From Parashewanella spongiae (GTDB taxonomy: Bacteria > Pseudomonadota > Gammaproteobacteria > Enterobacterales > Shewanellaceae), in contig NZ_CP037952.1 of assembly GCF_004358345.1 (NCBI RefSeq), positions 5,277,457 through 5,341,456 on the forward strand: a DNA stretch of 64,000 bases. Reading direction: 5' to 3'. The number at the start of each line of letters is the position of its first letter. The first letter of the stretch is position 1. The position numbers and the translations under genes are program-made. Below, one piece after another: positions 17,225 through 29,253 of the stretch. The notes beneath the pieces are model-generated. The model was not told the DNA's origin and searched no databases. It saw only the letters and a list, made by a program, of their open reading frames with translations.

Positions 17225-17620
17225 TTACTCTGCAGCGTCTACTTCGACAGCTTCAGCAGCTTCAGGACGGCCTACTAGTTCAATATACGCCATAGGCGCT
17301 TTATCACCAGTACGAAGACCGCACTTAAGAATACGGGTATAACCACCAGGGCGTTCCTGGAAGCGTGGACCCAATTCAGTAAATAACTTACCTACAACTT
17401 CAGCGTCGCGGGTACGAGCAAATGCTAAACGACGATTTGCAACACTGTCACTTTTAGCAAGTGTAATTAGGGGTTCAACTACGCGGCGCAGTTCTTTCGC
17501 TTTAACGGTAGTCGTCTTGATGATCTCATGACGAACTAGCGATACTGCCATGTTACGAAACATGGCAGAACGATGACTGCTATTGCGGTTAAGTTGACGT
17601 CCACTCTTACGATGGCGCAT
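17225..17620 (-). CDS. rplQ: 50S ribosomal protein L17
   Basis: 131 residues starting [17 protein letters not shown], the conserved L17 N-terminus, with a basic middle and the short acidic tail [11 protein letters not shown] typical of gammaproteobacteria. L17 binds 23S rRNA near the tunnel exit. It is the last gene of the alpha operon, 42 bases after rpoA, and is followed by a strong terminator. Confidence 0.97.
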   Translation of the reverse strand: MRHRKSGRQLNRNSSHRSAMFRNMAVSLVRHEIIKTTTVKAKELRRVVEPLITLAKSDSVANRRLAFARTRDAEVVGKLFTELGPRFQERPGGYTRILKCGLRTGDKAPMAYIELVGRPEAAEAVEVDAAE

Positions 17621-17662
17621 GACTTAATCCTTATAACCTAAAATCTGTACAAAACCTGGGAC

Positions 17663-18652
17663 TTATAGGTCGTCTGCTAAACTAGCCGGAGGCCAATTTT
17701 CCAGACGCATACCTAACGACAGTCCGCGAGATGCTAAAACGTCTTTAATTTCAGTAAGTGATTTCTTACCTAAATTTGGCGTTTTCAGTAGCTCAACTTC
17801 AGTGCGTTGTACCAGATCTCCGATGTAATGAATCGCTTCGGCTTTCAAACAGTTAGCCGAACGTACAGTTAACTCTAGATCGTCGACAGGACGCAATAGA
17901 ATCGGATCGAACTCTGGCTTCTCTTCTTTCAGCTCTGGCTCAGTTACGTCACGTAATTCAACAAACGCATCTAGCTGTTCGGCTAAAATAGTTGCTGAAC
18001 GACGAATCGCTTCTTCTGGCTCGATAGTACCATTAGTGGTCATATCAATCACAAGCTTATCTAAGTCAGTACGCTGTTCAACACGCGCTGCTTCAACATT
18101 GTAAGCAATACGTGCAACAGGTGAGAAAGAAGCATCCACTAACAAGCGACCAATAGGGCGCTCGTCATCTTCAGTTTGTGCACGAGCAGAAGCCGGTACG
18201 TATCCACGTCCACGCTCTACTCGAATACGCATGCTGATGTCACTGCTACCTGTCAAATGACAGATTACATGATCCGGGTTCATGACAGCGACATCGCCAT
18301 CATGAGTAATATCTGCTGCAGTAACAGGGCCTGCGCCAGACTTACTCAAAGTAAGCATGGCTTCATCTTTACCCTCGACGTTTACTGCTAAACCCTTTAA
18401 ATTTAACAATATTTCAAGGATATCTTCTTGAACGCCTTCCTTGCTGCTGTATTCATGCAGTACGCCGTCGATCTCGACCTCGGTAACCGCACAGCCGGGC
18501 ATAGACGACAATAGGATGCGACGCAACGCGTTACCTAATGTATGACCAAAACCACGTTCTAATGGCTCCAAAGTCACTTTGGCACGTGTTGTGTTAACCT
18601 GCTCGATATCAACGAGACGCGGCTTAAGAAATTCTTTAACAGAACCCTGCAT
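17663..18652 (-). CDS. rpoA: RNA polymerase alpha subunit
   Basis: 329 residues, the same length as in Escherichia coli. The N-terminal dimerisation domain (about 1-235, [21 protein letters not shown]) is joined by a linker ([15 protein letters not shown]) to the C-terminal domain (about 250-329) that contacts UP elements and activators ([33 protein letters not shown]). Its position between rpsD and rplQ is the usual one for the alpha operon. Confidence 0.98.
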   Translation of the reverse strand: MQGSVKEFLKPRLVDIEQVNTTRAKVTLEPLERGFGHTLGNALRRILLSSMPGCAVTEVEIDGVLHEYSSKEGVQEDILEILLNLKGLAVNVEGKDEAMLTLSKSGAGPVTAADITHDGDVAVMNPDHVICHLTGSSDISMRIRVERGRGYVPASARAQTEDDERPIGRLLVDASFSPVARIAYNVEAARVEQRTDLDKLVIDMTTNGTIEPEEAIRRSATILAEQLDAFVELRDVTEPELKEEKPEFDPILLRPVDDLELTVRSANCLKAEAIHYIGDLVQRTEVELLKTPNLGKKSLTEIKDVLASRGLSLGMRLENWPPASLADDL

Positions 18653-18676
18653 TGTGTCCTCTCTTGTTTATTAGCT

Positions 18677-19297
18677 TTACTTAGAGTAAAGCTCGACGAT
18701 CAGCTGTTCATTAATGTCCGCAGACAAGTCGCTACGCTCAGGAACGCGCTTGAAAGCACCTTCCATTTTAGCGCTGTCGACTTCAACCCATGTAGGCTTT
18801 TCGCGTTGTGCCGACACTTCCAATGCTGCTTTAATGCGAGCTTGAACGCGTGACTTCTCACGAATACTTACCACGTCATTCGCAGACACTTTGAATGAAG
18901 GGATGTTGACAACACGACCGTTAACCATAATTGATTTATGGCTGACTAGCTGACGTGATTCTGCGCGTGTAGAGCCAAAGCCCATTCGATAAACAACGTT
19001 ATCTAGGCGAGTTTCTAGCAACTGAAGAAGGTTTTCACCTGTGTTGCCTTTAACGCGTGCAGCATCTTTGTAGTAGTTACGGAATTGCTTTTCTAACACA
19101 CCGTAAGTACGACGAACTTTTTGTTTCTCACGTAACTGTAAGCCATATTCAGATAAACGCGGCTTTCGTGCACCGTGTTGACCTGGAGCTTGTTCCAGTT
19201 TACATTTCGAATCGATTGCTCTCACACCGCTTTTTAGGAAAAGGTCTGTACCTTCTCTGCGGCTGAGCTTGAGCTTGGGACCCAAGTATCTTGCCAT
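18677..19297 (-). CDS. rpsD: 30S ribosomal protein S4
   Basis: 206 residues beginning [19 protein letters not shown], with the S4 RNA-binding domain ([30 protein letters not shown], about 95-124). S4 is a primary 16S rRNA binding protein of the 30S body and in enterobacteria also represses translation of the alpha operon. The spacing of 24 bases to rpoA and 32 to rpsK supports cotranscription. Confidence 0.98.
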   Translation of the reverse strand: MARYLGPKLKLSRREGTDLFLKSGVRAIDSKCKLEQAPGQHGARKPRLSEYGLQLREKQKVRRTYGVLEKQFRNYYKDAARVKGNTGENLLQLLETRLDNVVYRMGFGSTRAESRQLVSHKSIMVNGRVVNIPSFKVSANDVVSIREKSRVQARIKAALEVSAQREKPTWVEVDSAKMEGAFKRVPERSDLSADINEQLIVELYSK

Positions 19298-19329
19298 GAT
19301 CTTTCTCCAACTATCCTAAGGTAACGACG

Positions 19330-19722
19330 TTATACACGACGCTTTTTAGGAGGACGACAACCGTTATGAGGAATAGGCGTCACATCGGTAATGTTGGTAA
19401 TTTTATAACCAACAGCGTTCAGCGCACGAATGGCTGACTCACGACCTGGACCTGGACCCTTTACGAAAACTTCAAGATTTTTAACACCATAATCCTGAGC
19501 TGCATTACCTGCACGCTCAGCAGCAACCTGTGCAGCGAATGGAGTTGATTTACGTGAACCACGGAAACCACTGCCACCTGCAGTTGCCCAAGATAAAGCA
19601 TTACCTTGACGATCTGTAATCGTAACAATTGTATTGTTGAAAGAAGCATGGATATGAGCCATGCCATCTGCAACCTGTTTACGTACGCGCTTACGCGGAG
19701 AACGTGACGGTACTTTAGCCAT
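19330..19722 (-). CDS. rpsK: 30S ribosomal protein S11
   Basis: 130 residues with the conserved S11 motifs [34 protein letters not shown] and the C-terminal [19 protein letters not shown]11 forms part of the 30S platform next to the mRNA path. It lies 15 bases after rpsM. Confidence 0.98.
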   Translation of the reverse strand: MAKVPSRSPRKRVRKQVADGMAHIHASFNNTIVTITDRQGNALSWATAGGSGFRGSRKSTPFAAQVAAERAGNAAQDYGVKNLEVFVKGPGPGRESAIRALNAVGYKITNITDVTPIPHNGCRPPKKRRV

Positions 19723-19737
19723 TGCTTGTCCTTCCCG

Positions 19738-20094
19738 TTACTTTCTAATTGGTTTACGTGGACCTTTACGCGTACGCGCATTGGTCTTGGTACGTTGCCC
19801 ACGAAGAGGCAGGCTACGACGATGGCGGAGACCACGATTACAACCAAGATCCATTAGGCGCTTGATGTTCATTGAAATCTCACGACGTAAGTCACCTTCT
19901 ACTTCATACTTGGCAACTTCTTCGCGTAGAGTATCTATTTGAGCTTCGCTCAATTCCTTGATCTTAGCAGATTCAGCAATTGAGGTAGCCGCGCAGATTG
20001 CTCTTGCGCGAGTACGGCCAATGCCGAAAATAGCAGTCAATGCAATGACTGTATGCTTTTGATCAGGAATGTTAATGCCAGCGATACGGGCCAC
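19738..20094 (-). CDS. rpsM: 30S ribosomal protein S13
   Basis: 118 residues starting [13 protein letters not shown] with a GTG start codon behind TTAAGGAG. The body shows [13 protein letters not shown] and the C-terminus the basic [18 protein letters not shown]13 sits in the 30S head and contacts the P-site tRNA and L5. It is the first gene of the alpha operon; a hairpin and a promoter-like sequence lie between it and rpmJ. Confidence 0.97.
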   Translation of the reverse strand: MARIAGINIPDQKHTVIALTAIFGIGRTRARAICAATSIAESAKIKELSEAQIDTLREEVAKYEVEGDLRREISMNIKRLMDLGCNRGLRHRRSLPLRGQRTKTNARTRKGPRKPIRK

Positions 20095-20136
20095 TATGCA
20101 CTCCTTAAGTTAAAGGTCATCTGCGAAAAGCCCGAA

Positions 20137-20165
20137 AGGATACTCGACAGACAACGGTTTTGCAA
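20137..20165 (-). promoter_or_regulatory. Candidate alpha operon promoter
   Basis: On the minus strand TTGCAA (20160-20165) and TATCCT (20137-20142) are separated by 17 bases and lie just after the hairpin at 20171-20212. The predicted leader before rpsM would be only about 35 bases. The -10 box is weak. Confidence 0.4.
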
Positions 20166-20170
20166 ATAAT

Positions 20171-20212
20171 TTTTAGCCAACTTGAACAATTTTTTATTCA
20201 AGTTGGCTAAAA
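20171..20212 (-). terminator. Hairpin between spc and alpha operons
   Basis: A perfect 16-base stem TTTTAGCCAACTTGAA with its complement, around a 10-base loop, lies after the rpmJ stop. On the minus strand it is followed by AAAATTATTT rather than a clean T run, so it may be a partial terminator or a 3'-end stabiliser rather than a full stop. Confidence 0.7.
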
Positions 20213-20219
20213 TGCTTTT

Positions 20220-20333
20220 TTAGCCTTGACGCTGTTTGTGTTTAGGTTCAACACAGATAACGCGTACAACACCACTACGCTTGACGATCTTGCAGTTACG
20301 GCAGATCTTCTTCACGGAAGCTCGAACTTTCAT
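20220..20333 (-). CDS. rpmJ: 50S ribosomal protein L36
   Basis: 37 residues, [20 protein letters not shown] to the basic end KHKQRQG. Cys11, Cys14, Cys27 and His32 form the zinc ribbon of the zinc-containing L36 type. L36 binds 23S rRNA in the large subunit. The ATG at 20331-20333 is 21 bases after the secY stop codon, as in other gammaproteobacterial spc operons. A strong hairpin follows. Confidence 0.96.
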   Translation of the reverse strand: MKVRASVKKICRNCKIVKRSGVVRVICVEPKHKQRQG

Positions 20334-20354
20334 TTCATCACTCCGTTAAGCGTC

Positions 20355-21695
20355 TTATCGACCAAATCGTTCAAGATTCGACTTGTTGACAAGATTCGCT
20401 TTCTTCATAACAGACTCATATTGATGAGACATCATATGGGTCTGAACCTGAGCCATGAAGTCCATGATTACAACTACCATAATCAGTAGTGAAGTACCGC
20501 CAAAATAGAACTGTACTTTCCATGCAATTAACATGAACTCCGGAATTAAGCAGATAAAGGTAATGTATAACGCACCGGCTAATGTAAGACGGGTCATTAC
20601 TTTATCAATATAACGCGAAGTCTGTTCTCCAGGACGTATCCCAGGAATGAATGCACCGCTCTTCTTTAAGTTATCCGCTGTTTCACGTGGGTTGAATACC
20701 AACGCCGTGTAGAAGAAACAAAAGAAGATAATTGCTGTTGCGTACAATAATGAATACAGCGGTTGTCCAGGCGATACAGCGAGTGCAAAATCACTCAACC
20801 ACGACATAGACTCATTTTGTCCGAACCACTGAGCCAGTGTGCCCGGGAACAAAATAATGCTGGATGCAAAAATTGGTGGTATTACACCTGCCATATTAAT
20901 TTTTAATGGTAGATGGGTACTTTGCGCCGCAAAAACTTTTCGTCCTTGCTGACGTTTCGCATAGTTTACCACAATTCTTCGCTGACCACGTTCAACAAAT
21001 ACCACAAAATATGTGACTGCAAACACAATCAGAGCAAGAAGCAACAACACTAATACACTCAAATCACCTTGACGCGCCTGCTCGGCCGTTTGACCGATAG
21101 CAGAAGGTAAACCAGCTACAATGCCTGCAAAAATCAGAATTGAAATACCGTTACCGATCCCACGCTCAGTTATTTGCTCACCGAGCCACATCAAGAACAT
21201 GGTTCCTGACACTAAACTCACGACCGCAACAAAGTAAAATCCGAGACCTAAATTAACAACTAGGCCAGGAACTAAACTCGGCAATCCAGTAGCAATACCA
21301 ATCGCTTGGAATGTTGCCAACACTAACGTACCGTATCTTGTATATTGACTGATTTTTTTACGTCCAGACTCGCCTTCTTTTTTCAATTCAGCAAGTGCAG
21401 GATGCACAACAGTCAATAACTGCATGATGATCGACGCCGAAATATACGGCATGATACCCAATGCAAAGATAGAAGCACGTTCAAGAGCACCACCGGAAAA
21501 CATGTTAAACATGCCTAAGATGGTGCCTTTTTGTTGTGCAAACAAATCTGCTAGCACAGCTGCGTCAATACCAGGAATTGGTACAAACGAACCCGTCCTA
21601 AAGACGATAATTGCACCAATCACGAACAGGAGGCGAGCTTTCAGTTCTGAAAGCCCACCTTTCGCGCTTTTTAAATCAAGTCCTGGTTTTGCCAT
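20355..21695 (-). CDS. secY: Preprotein translocase subunit SecY
   Basis: 446 residues from [19 protein letters not shown]; the frame extends upstream but this Met matches the family start and lies 7 bases after rplO. There are ten membrane segments, with the first cytoplasmic signature [10 protein letters not shown] and the plug region nearby ([19 protein letters not shown]). SecY forms the inner membrane channel with SecE and SecG for export and membrane insertion. Placement between rplO and rpmJ is standard. Confidence 0.97.
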   Translation of the reverse strand: MAKPGLDLKSAKGGLSELKARLLFVIGAIIVFRTGSFVPIPGIDAAVLADLFAQQKGTILGMFNMFSGGALERASIFALGIMPYISASIIMQLLTVVHPALAELKKEGESGRKKISQYTRYGTLVLATFQAIGIATGLPSLVPGLVVNLGLGFYFVAVVSLVSGTMFLMWLGEQITERGIGNGISILIFAGIVAGLPSAIGQTAEQARQGDLSVLVLLLLALIVFAVTYFVVFVERGQRRIVVNYAKRQQGRKVFAAQSTHLPLKINMAGVIPPIFASSIILFPGTLAQWFGQNESMSWLSDFALAVSPGQPLYSLLYATAIIFFCFFYTALVFNPRETADNLKKSGAFIPGIRPGEQTSRYIDKVMTRLTLAGALYITFICLIPEFMLIAWKVQFYFGGTSLLIMVVVIMDFMAQVQTHMMSHQYESVMKKANLVNKSNLERFGR

Positions 21696-21702
21696 CGACG
21701 TA

Positions 21703-22137
21703 TTATTCCTCGATCTTTCCGCCGGCAGCTTCAATAGCTGCACGAGCACCTTTAGTTACCTTAAGACCTTTTACAGTCACTTGGCGGTCAATGGTACCTG
21801 AAAGAACGATTTTCGCAAACTGAATGTTGCGACTAATTACATTCGCATCTTTCAACGAATGCAAGTCGATAACATCACCGTTAACTTTTGCCAGTTCGCT
21901 AATGCGAACCTCAGCCGTTACCTTAGCTAAGCGCGAGGTAAAACCAAATTTAGGCAATCGGATTTTAAGTGGCATTTGACCGCCCTCAAAACCAACGCGT
22001 ACGCCGCCGCCACTACGTGACTTTTGGCCTTTATGACCGCGACCAGCTGTTTTACCTAATCCAGAACCAATACCACGGCCTACGCGCTTCGGTGCAGATT
22101 TAGAACCTGCTGCTGGAGATAAAGTGTTTAAACGCAT
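21703..22137 (-). CDS. rplO: 50S ribosomal protein L15
   Basis: 144 residues from [20 protein letters not shown]; the longer open frame would overlap rpmD. The glycine-rich N-terminal extension [20 protein letters not shown] that threads into 23S rRNA is clear. The start is one base after the rpmD stop codon, so translation is probably coupled. Confidence 0.97.
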   Translation of the reverse strand: MRLNTLSPAAGSKSAPKRVGRGIGSGLGKTAGRGHKGQKSRSGGGVRVGFEGGQMPLKIRLPKFGFTSRLAKVTAEVRISELAKVNGDVIDLHSLKDANVISRNIQFAKIVLSGTIDRQVTVKGLKVTKGARAAIEAAGGKIEE

Positions 22138-22138
22138 T

Positions 22139-22321
22139 TTAATCCTCCACCGATACCATGTAGTAGACCTTATTAACCATACCGCGAACAGAAGGAGTAT
22201 CTTCCAATTCAACAGTGTGATTAATACGACGCAGACCTAAACCTGTTAGGGTTGCACGGTGCTTTGGCAAACGACCAATTGCACTTTTAGTCTGAGTTAC
22301 TTTAATTGTTTTCTTAGCCAT
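22139..22321 (-). CDS. rpmD: 50S ribosomal protein L30
   Basis: 60 residues, [20 protein letters not shown] with the L30 end [21 protein letters not shown] small large-subunit protein found in most bacteria. It lies 6 bases after rpsE and directly before rplO. Confidence 0.97.
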   Translation of the reverse strand: MAKKTIKVTQTKSAIGRLPKHRATLTGLGLRRINHTVELEDTPSVRGMVNKVYYMVSVED

Positions 22322-22327
22322 GGTGTC

Positions 22328-22831
22328 TTACCCCTGAATCTCTTCAACGCTCAGACCACGTTTAGCCGCAACTTGAGCTGGTGACTTCATATGTACCAGC
22401 GCGTCAACGGTCGCACGAACGATGTTGATTGGGTTAGTAGAACCGTAAGCCTTAGACAGTACGTTATGTACGCCTGCAACTTCCAGTACTGCACGCATCG
22501 CACCACCGGCGATTACACCAGTACCAACACTAGCAGGCTGCATGTAAACACGAGAACCTGAGTGACGCCCCTTAATAGGGTGATGCAAAGTACCTTCGTT
22601 CAATTGAACAGTTACGATATTACGACGAGCTTTTTCCATCGCTTTTTGAATCGCAGCTGGTACTTCACGCGCTTTACCGTAGCCGAAACCAACTTTACCA
22701 TTACCATCACCAACGACTGTTAGTGCTGTAAAACTAAAGATGCGACCACCTTTTACCACTTTAGAAACACGATTTACTGCAATCAATTTTTCTTGCAGAT
22801 CGTCTTTTTGCTGAGTTTCTAATTTAGCCAT
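22328..22831 (-). CDS. rpsE: 30S ribosomal protein S5
   Basis: 167 residues with the N-terminal double-stranded RNA binding domain ([19 protein letters not shown], about 12-30) and the S5 C-domain ([20 protein letters not shown]). S5 works with S4 in decoding fidelity and mRNA helicase activity at the entry channel. It sits 13 bases after rplR. Confidence 0.98.
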   Translation of the reverse strand: MAKLETQQKDDLQEKLIAVNRVSKVVKGGRIFSFTALTVVGDGNGKVGFGYGKAREVPAAIQKAMEKARRNIVTVQLNEGTLHHPIKGRHSGSRVYMQPASVGTGVIAGGAMRAVLEVAGVHNVLSKAYGSTNPINIVRATVDALVHMKSPAQVAAKRGLSVEEIQG

Positions 22832-22844
22832 ATTTTATAACCCC

Positions 22845-23195
22845 TTAGAACTTCAGGCCAGCTTCACGAGCAGCGTCTGCTAGTGCAGCAACACGACCGT
22901 GATACTTGAAACCAGAACGGTCGAACGCAACTGAAGTTACGCCTTTTTCAACCGCACGCTCAGCAATTGCTTTACCAATTGCTTTTGCTGCGTCAACATT
23001 ACCAGTGCCTTTAAGTTGCTCTTTAACTGCTTTTTCGGCAGTTGAAGCAGCAGCCAACACTTGAGCTTCAGCATTAATCACCTGAGCATAAATGTGACGT
23101 GGCGTACGATGCACAACCAGACGGTTTACGCCTAATTCTAGGATCTTCTTACGAGCGCGAGTAGCGCGGCGTAAGCGAGATGTTTTCTTATCCAT
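22845..23195 (-). CDS. rplR: 50S ribosomal protein L18
   Basis: 116 residues: basic N-terminus [20 protein letters not shown], then [16 protein letters not shown] and the family end [21 protein letters not shown]18 binds 5S rRNA and helps its incorporation in the 50S central protuberance. It is 10 bases after rplF. Confidence 0.98.
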   Translation of the reverse strand: MDKKTSRLRRATRARKKILELGVNRLVVHRTPRHIYAQVINAEAQVLAAASTAEKAVKEQLKGTGNVDAAKAIGKAIAERAVEKGVTSVAFDRSGFKYHGRVAALADAAREAGLKF

Positions 23196-23205
23196 ATCGC
23201 GTTAC

Positions 23206-23739
23206 CTACTTCTTCTTAGCCTCTTTACGGCGTACATTTTCATCAGCGTAACGAACACCTTTGCCTTTATAAGGCTCTGGTGGTCGGTAGCCGCGAATTT
23301 CAGCTGCAACTTGACCAATTAACTGCTTATCGATACCGCTAAGTACGATTTCAGTTTGACTTGGACATTCAGCTTTTACGCCGTCTGGAAGTTCATGAAC
23401 CAAAGGATGTGAAAAACCTAAAGTTAAATCAACGCCTTTACCAGCAACTTTCGCACGGTAACCAACACCAATTAACTGAAGTTTCTTTTGAAATCCTTCG
23501 GTAACACCAACAACCATATTATTAATCAATGCACGAGCAGTGCCCGCTTGTGCCCAAGCGTTAGTAACGCCTTCAACTGGACCAAACGTAACTTGGCTCG
23601 CTTCGATAGTTACTACTACTGCAGCATTGATCACTCGAGTTAGACTACCCTTACTGCCTTTAACAGTAATAGTCTGACCGTTTGCCGTTACCTCTACACC
23701 AGCAGGGATTGCAACGGGTGCTTTTGCGACACGAGACAT
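23206..23739 (-). CDS. rplF: 50S ribosomal protein L6
   Basis: 177 residues beginning [17 protein letters not shown], with two L6 domains and the signature [14 protein letters not shown] near the C-terminus. L6 lies at the base of the L7/L12 stalk near the factor-binding site. It is 10 bases after rpsH. Confidence 0.98.
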   Translation of the reverse strand: MSRVAKAPVAIPAGVEVTANGQTITVKGSKGSLTRVINAAVVVTIEASQVTFGPVEGVTNAWAQAGTARALINNMVVGVTEGFQKKLQLIGVGYRAKVAGKGVDLTLGFSHPLVHELPDGVKAECPSQTEIVLSGIDKQLIGQVAAEIRGYRPPEPYKGKGVRYADENVRRKEAKKK

Positions 23740-23749
23740 TGCTTACTCC

Positions 23750-24142
23750 TTATGCTACGTAGCAGATAACCTCACCACCCATGCCATTTTGGCGGGCAGC
23801 ACGATCAGTCATCAAGCCTTTTGAAGTGGACACAATTGCGATACCCAGACCACCCATCACTTTAGGAAGTTCGTTTTTACCTTTGTAAATACGAAGCCCT
23901 GGACGGCTGACACGCTGGATAGTCTCAACGACTGGTTTGCCTTGGAAATACTTTAAAGTAACTTCCAGTTCAGGCTTGGCTTCATCTGCTACGGCGTAGT
24001 CAGTAATGTAACCTTCTTCTTTAAGCAATTTCGCTAAAGCGATTTTTAACTTAGCAGAAGGCATAGCAACTGATACTTTGTTAGCAGCTTGGCCGTTACG
24101 AATACGGGTTAACATATCCGCAATAGGATCTTGCATGCTCAT
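23750..24142 (-). CDS. rpsH: 30S ribosomal protein S8
   Basis: 130 residues, [20 protein letters not shown] to the C-terminal [21 protein letters not shown]8 is a primary 16S rRNA binding protein; in Escherichia coli it also represses the spc operon through a site near rplE. I did not identify such a site here. It lies 24 bases after rpsN. Confidence 0.98.
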   Translation of the reverse strand: MSMQDPIADMLTRIRNGQAANKVSVAMPSAKLKIALAKLLKEEGYITDYAVADEAKPELEVTLKYFQGKPVVETIQRVSRPGLRIYKGKNELPKVMGGLGIAIVSTSKGLMTDRAARQNGMGGEVICYVA

Positions 24143-24166
24143 ATTAGCTTACTCCGTGACAAGTAC

Positions 24167-24472
24167 TTACCAGCTGGCCTTACGTAGACCAGGAACTTCA
24201 CCACGCATAGTGGCTTCACGTAATTTAATACGGCTTAGGCCGAATTTACGTAAATAACCATGTGGGCGACCAGTTTGATTACAACGATTACGCTGACGCG
24301 AACTGCTGGAATCACGTGGTAGACTTTGCAGCTTAAGTACAGCATCCCAACGGTCGTTATCAGACGTTGCTGGGCTTGCGATCAATACTTTAAGTGCTGC
24401 ACGTTTTTCAGCATATTTTGCTACGAGCTTTGCACGTTTATCTTCACGTGCCTTCATAGAACTTTTTGCCAT
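24167..24472 (-). CDS. rpsN: 30S ribosomal protein S14
   Basis: 101 residues from [20 protein letters not shown]; the frame is open further upstream inside rplE, but this Met fits the family and lies 10 bases after the rplE stop. It is the long type without the CxxC zinc pairs, ending [21 protein letters not shown]14 is a 30S head protein. Confidence 0.97.
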   Translation of the reverse strand: MAKSSMKAREDKRAKLVAKYAEKRAALKVLIASPATSDNDRWDAVLKLQSLPRDSSSSRQRNRCNQTGRPHGYLRKFGLSRIKLREATMRGEVPGLRKASW

Positions 24473-24482
24473 TACGCTACCC

Positions 24483-25022
24483 TTATTTCTTAAATGGGAA
24501 GTTGAATGCGTCCAATAGAGCACGACCTTCTTCGTCATCTTTCGCAGTCGTCGTAATAACGATGTCCAAACCGCGAATTTTATCGATTTTATCATAATCG
24601 ATTTCTGGGAAGATAATCTGCTCACGTACGCCCATTGCATAGTTACCACGACCATCAAACGATTTCGCGCTCATTCCGCGGAAATCACGGATACGTGGGA
24701 TTGCAATGTCAACTAAACGCTCTAAGAATTCCCACATACGCTCACCGCGCAGGGTAACTTTACAGCCTATAGGGTAGCCTTCACGGATTTTAAAACCAGC
24801 AACTGATTTACGAGCTACAGTTACAACTGGCTTTTGGCCTGCGATAGCTGTCATGTCACGAAGCGCATGCTCCATAACTTTCTTATCTGCTACGGCTTCA
24901 CCAACACCCATATTAAGGGTGATTTTTTCGATCCGTGGGACTTGCATGACACTGCTGTAACCAAACTTTTTAGCAAGTTCAGAGATAACAGTCTCTTTAT
25001 ATTTATCATGCAGTTTCGCCAT
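24483..25022 (-). CDS. rplE: 50S ribosomal protein L5
   Basis: 179 residues, [20 protein letters not shown], then the L5 signature [15 protein letters not shown] and C-terminal [21 protein letters not shown]5 binds 5S rRNA and contacts the P-site tRNA and S13. It lies 12 bases after rplX. Confidence 0.98.
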   Translation of the reverse strand: MAKLHDKYKETVISELAKKFGYSSVMQVPRIEKITLNMGVGEAVADKKVMEHALRDMTAIAGQKPVVTVARKSVAGFKIREGYPIGCKVTLRGERMWEFLERLVDIAIPRIRDFRGMSAKSFDGRGNYAMGVREQIIFPEIDYDKIDKIRGLDIVITTTAKDDEEGRALLDAFNFPFKK

Positions 25023-25034
25023 CGTTTACTCCAA

Positions 25035-25349
25035 TTACTTAACGAGTTCACTATTCGATTTGAAGAAACGAACTTTTTTGCCGTCTTCAATTCGGAAACC
25101 AACACGATCAGCCTTGCTAGTTGCAGGGTTTACGATCGCTACATTTGATGCTTGAAGAGCAGCTTCTTGCTCAATTACACCACCAGTTACGCCCAATTGT
25201 GGGTTTGGCTTTTGATGCTTTTTAACAAGGTTGATGCCTTCAACAAATAATTTACCGTCAGTAAGAACGCGGGTCACTTTACCAGTTTTCCCTTTATCCT
25301 TGCCTGCAAGTACAATTACTTCGTCATTCTGACGTATTTTTGCTGCCAT
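25035..25349 (-). CDS. rplX: 50S ribosomal protein L24
   Basis: 104 residues with the KOW motif [20 protein letters not shown] near the N-terminus. L24 is an early 23S rRNA binding protein that nucleates 50S assembly. It lies 11 bases after rplN. Confidence 0.97.
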   Translation of the reverse strand: MAAKIRQNDEVIVLAGKDKGKTGKVTRVLTDGKLFVEGINLVKKHQKPNPQLGVTGGVIEQEAALQASNVAIVNPATSKADRVGFRIEDGKKVRFFKSNSELVK

Positions 25350-25360
25350 TTTGAAGCTCC

Positions 25361-25729
25361 TTACAGTACTTCTGGGGCCAGCGAGACAATTTTCATGAAT
25401 TGGTCATTACGCAATTCACGTGTCACTGGGCCAAAGATACGAGTACCAATCGGTGCAAGGTTTGCATTAAGCAAAACTGCTGCGTTCCGATCGAAGCGAA
25501 TGACAGATCCGTCTGGACGACGTACGCCTTTCTTAGTTCGGACTACCACCGCGTTATACACATCACCTTTCTTCGCTTTAGCGCGAGGAATAGCTTCTTT
25601 TACAGAAACTTTGATGATGTCGCCGATCCCGGCATAACGACGATGAGAGCCACCCAAGACCTTAATACACTGAACTCTACGCGCGCCGCTATTGTCGGCC
25701 ACTTCAAGCTGCGATTGCATTTGGATCAT
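25361..25729 (-). CDS. rplN: 50S ribosomal protein L14
   Basis: 122 residues from [20 protein letters not shown], the standard start; an in-frame ATG 30 bases upstream gives a non-family extension. It ends [21 protein letters not shown]14 forms an intersubunit bridge. It opens the spc operon after a terminator-like hairpin and a promoter-like sequence. Confidence 0.97.
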   Translation of the reverse strand: MIQMQSQLEVADNSGARRVQCIKVLGGSHRRYAGIGDIIKVSVKEAIPRAKAKKGDVYNAVVVRTKKGVRRPDGSVIRFDRNAAVLLNANLAPIGTRIFGPVTRELRNDQFMKIVSLAPEVL

Positions 25730-25821
25730 TTCAAGTGCTCCGCTATCGTTACTACACAATCCCCAAATACGGGGAATTCACATACCATTATTGCTAACAA
25801 TTTAGTCAAAAATGGCGCGCA

Positions 25822-25830
25822 AGTATAACA
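25822..25830 (-). promoter_or_regulatory. Candidate spc operon promoter (extended -10)
   Basis: The minus strand reads TGTTATACT, an extended -10 element, about 93 bases before rplN and just after the S10 terminator. The -35 region is poor, which is tolerated with an extended -10. Confidence 0.4.
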
Positions 25831-25849
25831 CCATAAATTTGGAATAGGT

Positions 25850-25890
25850 AGTAATTAAAATAAAAACGGCCCCAAAAGCTGGAGCCGTTT
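25850..25890 (-). terminator. Terminator between S10 and spc operons
   Basis: On the minus strand AAACGGC pairs with GCCGTTT (25864-25870 with 25884-25890) around an AGCTTTTGG loop and is followed by TTATTTTAA. It lies 18 bases after the rpsQ stop and marks the end of the S10 operon. Confidence 0.8.
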
Positions 25891-25907
25891 ACCAAAAGTC
25901 CTAAATA

Positions 25908-26156
25908 TTAGGCCTTTGTCACTACTTCAACTAAAGTCCATGCTTTAGTTTTAGAAAGTGGACGACACTCACGAATCGTCACTACATCACCTTCATTACA
26001 CTGATTTACTTCATCATGTGCATGAATCTTGGTAGTACGTTTGATGTACTTACCATAGATAGGGTGTTTTACCTGACGCTCAACAGCAACAGTAATAGAC
26101 TTGTCCATTTTGTTACTAGTTACACGACCAAGCAATGTACGGATCTTATCAGACAT
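25908..26156 (-). CDS. rpsQ: 30S ribosomal protein S17
   Basis: 82 residues with the OB-fold S17 motifs [20 protein letters not shown] and [17 protein letters not shown]17 is a primary 16S rRNA binder. The start overlaps the rpmC stop by one base, so they are translationally coupled. It ends the S10 operon. Confidence 0.97.
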   Translation of the reverse strand: MSDKIRTLLGRVTSNKMDKSITVAVERQVKHPIYGKYIKRTTKIHAHDEVNQCNEGDVVTIRECRPLSKTKAWTLVEVVTKA

Positions 26157-26347
26157 TATGCACCCGCCTTAGAAGTAATAATGGTCTTAACGCGCGCTAT
26201 GCTACGACGCACTATTTTCAGTTGATGAGTTTGGCTCAACTGACCAGTAGCATTTTGCATACGCAAGTTAAACTGCTCACGCAGCAGACCAAGTAGTTCA
26301 GCGTTAAGTTCTTCAACGCTCTTTTCTCTTAGTTCGCTCGCTTTCAT
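26156..26347 (-). CDS. rpmC: 50S ribosomal protein L29
   Basis: 63 residues, [20 protein letters not shown] with the family core [18 protein letters not shown]29 lies by the tunnel exit next to L23. It overlaps rplP upstream and rpsQ downstream by one base each. Confidence 0.97.
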   Translation of the reverse strand: MKASELREKSVEELNAELLGLLREQFNLRMQNATGQLSQTHQLKIVRRSIARVKTIITSKAGA

Positions 26348-26757
26348 TACATCACCGTCTTAGTTACGAAGGTAGTCTTAATTGGAAGCTTGGCTGCAGC
26401 AAGTTCAAACGCTTCACGCGCTAGCTCAGCTGAAACACCATTCATCTCATAAAGAACCTTACCAGGTTGAATCTGACATACCCAGTATTCAACGTTACCT
26501 TTACCTTTACCCATACGCACTTCAAGAGGCTTAGAGGTAATAGGCTTGTCAGGGAAAACTCGAATCCAGATTTTACCTTGACGTTTAATGTGACGTGTCA
26601 TAGCACGACGCGCAGATTCAATTTGACGAGCAGTTAGACGACCACGTCCAACGGCTTTCAAACCAAACTCTCCGAAGCTCACTTCAGTACCGTTCGCTAC
26701 ACCGCGGTTGCGGCCTTTGAACATCTTGCGGAACTTCATACGTTTAGGTTGCAACAT
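26347..26757 (-). CDS. rplP: 50S ribosomal protein L16
   Basis: 136 residues starting [19 protein letters not shown], with [20 protein letters not shown] and [18 protein letters not shown]16 contacts the A-site tRNA elbow. It lies 11 bases after rpsC and overlaps rpmC. Confidence 0.98.
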   Translation of the reverse strand: MLQPKRMKFRKMFKGRNRGVANGTEVSFGEFGLKAVGRGRLTARQIESARRAMTRHIKRQGKIWIRVFPDKPITSKPLEVRMGKGKGNVEYWVCQIQPGKVLYEMNGVSAELAREAFELAAAKLPIKTTFVTKTVM

Positions 26758-26768
26758 TGAAGGCTCTC

Positions 26769-27458
26769 CTATTTACCGCGTGGCTTACGCTTAGGTTGCT
26801 GCTTCGGCTCTTCTAACTGCGGTAATATTCCGTCTAGAACTTCGCCTTTGAAGATCCAAACTTTAACACCGATCACACCATACTGAGTGTGACCTTCTGC
26901 AGTAGCATAGTCGATATCAGCACGTAAAGTATGCAAAGGTACACGACCTTCACGATACCACTCAGAACGTGCGATTTCAGCGCCGCCTAAACGACCGCTA
27001 ACTTGAACCTTGATACCTAATGCGCCAATGCGCATTGCATTTTGTACCGCACGCTTCATAGCACGACGGAACATAACACGACGCTCTAACTGCTGAGCAA
27101 TTGAGTCAGCAACTAATTTAGCATCAAGCTCAGGCTTACGGATCTCAGCGATGTTGATTTGTGCTGTAGTGCCAGTGATCTTAGACACGGCCTTACGCAA
27201 TACTTCAACGTCTTCACCTTTCTTACCAATCACAACGCCTGGGCGGGCTGTGTGAATCGTAACGCGGATGCTTTTCGCTGGACGCTCGATAACAACCTTA
27301 GATACTGATGCTGCTTTCAGTTTCTTAAATAAGAACTGACGCACTTCCCAGTCACTGTCTAGGTTTGCTGCATAGTCACCCTTGTCAGCGTACCAGGTAG
27401 AGATCCAAGGTTTTGTGATACCCAGACGGATACCATTTGGATGTACTTTCTGTCCCAT
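26769..27458 (-). CDS. rpsC: 30S ribosomal protein S3
   Basis: 229 residues, [20 protein letters not shown], with a type II KH domain ([18 protein letters not shown], about 75-92) and the C-terminal S3 domain ending in a basic tail. S3 lines the mRNA entry channel. It lies 9 bases after rplV. Confidence 0.98.
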   Translation of the reverse strand: MGQKVHPNGIRLGITKPWISTWYADKGDYAANLDSDWEVRQFLFKKLKAASVSKVVIERPAKSIRVTIHTARPGVVIGKKGEDVEVLRKAVSKITGTTAQINIAEIRKPELDAKLVADSIAQQLERRVMFRRAMKRAVQNAMRIGALGIKVQVSGRLGGAEIARSEWYREGRVPLHTLRADIDYATAEGHTQYGVIGVKVWIFKGEVLDGILPQLEEPKQQPKRKPRGK

Positions 27459-27467
27459 TACTCTCTC

Positions 27468-27800
27468 CTAGCGATCTGATACAACCACAGTGATGTGGCT
27501 GGTACGCTTGATGATACGATCAGCACGGCCTTTAGCACGTGGCATAATACGCTTCATGGTTGGGGCTTCGTCAACGAATACCTTACCGACGATTAGCTCA
27601 TCGATGTCAGCGCCTTCGTTGTGCTCTGCATTCGCAATAGCTGAATCTAAAACTTTCTTAACCAGTACGGCCGCTTTTTTAGAGCTGAATGTCAAAACTT
27701 CCAGTGCCTTAGCAACAGGTAAGCCTCGAACTTGATCAGCAACTAAGCGAGCTTTTTGAGGCGACGTACGGGCAAAACGATGTTTAGCTAAAACTTCCAT
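27468..27800 (-). CDS. rplV: 50S ribosomal protein L22
   Basis: 110 residues with [20 protein letters not shown] at the start and the tunnel-lining hairpin [18 protein letters not shown]. Changes in this loop confer macrolide resistance in other bacteria; the loop here looks normal. It lies 15 bases after rpsS. Confidence 0.97.
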   Translation of the reverse strand: MEVLAKHRFARTSPQKARLVADQVRGLPVAKALEVLTFSSKKAAVLVKKVLDSAIANAEHNEGADIDELIVGKVFVDEAPTMKRIMPRAKGRADRIIKRTSHITVVVSDR

Positions 27801-27815
27801 CTTATTTCTCCCGTA

Positions 27816-28933
<1,118 letters not shown>

Positions 28934-28950
28934 TATTCAATCTCCTTTGC

Positions 28951-29253
28951 TTATTCAGCGCCGCCGACGAAGTCAAGATCTGCACCTTCAGCAAGCGTTA
29001 CATAAGCTTTTTTCCAATCGCTACGACGACCCATGCGGGCACCGTGACGCTTAGTTTTGCCTTTGCTTACCAAAGTACGAACAGTTTCGACTTCAACTTC
29101 GAACAATTGAGCTACAGCCGCTTTAATTTCAGCTTTAGTGGCGTCAATTGCTACGCGGAAAACTACAGTGTTAGTTTTCTCGGCATTTACAGTGCTCTTC
29201 TCAGAGATGTGTGGTGCTAGAATAACTTTTAGCAAACGTTCTTCGCGGATCAT
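28951..29253 (-). CDS. rplW: 50S ribosomal protein L23
   Basis: 100 residues with [15 protein letters not shown] and [21 protein letters not shown]23 is the docking site for trigger factor and SRP at the tunnel exit. Its ATG overlaps the rplD stop in an ATGA, indicating translational coupling. Confidence 0.98.
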   Translation of the reverse strand: MIREERLLKVILAPHISEKSTVNAEKTNTVVFRVAIDATKAEIKAAVAQLFEVEVETVRTLVSKGKTKRHGARMGRRSDWKKAYVTLAEGADLDFVGGAE

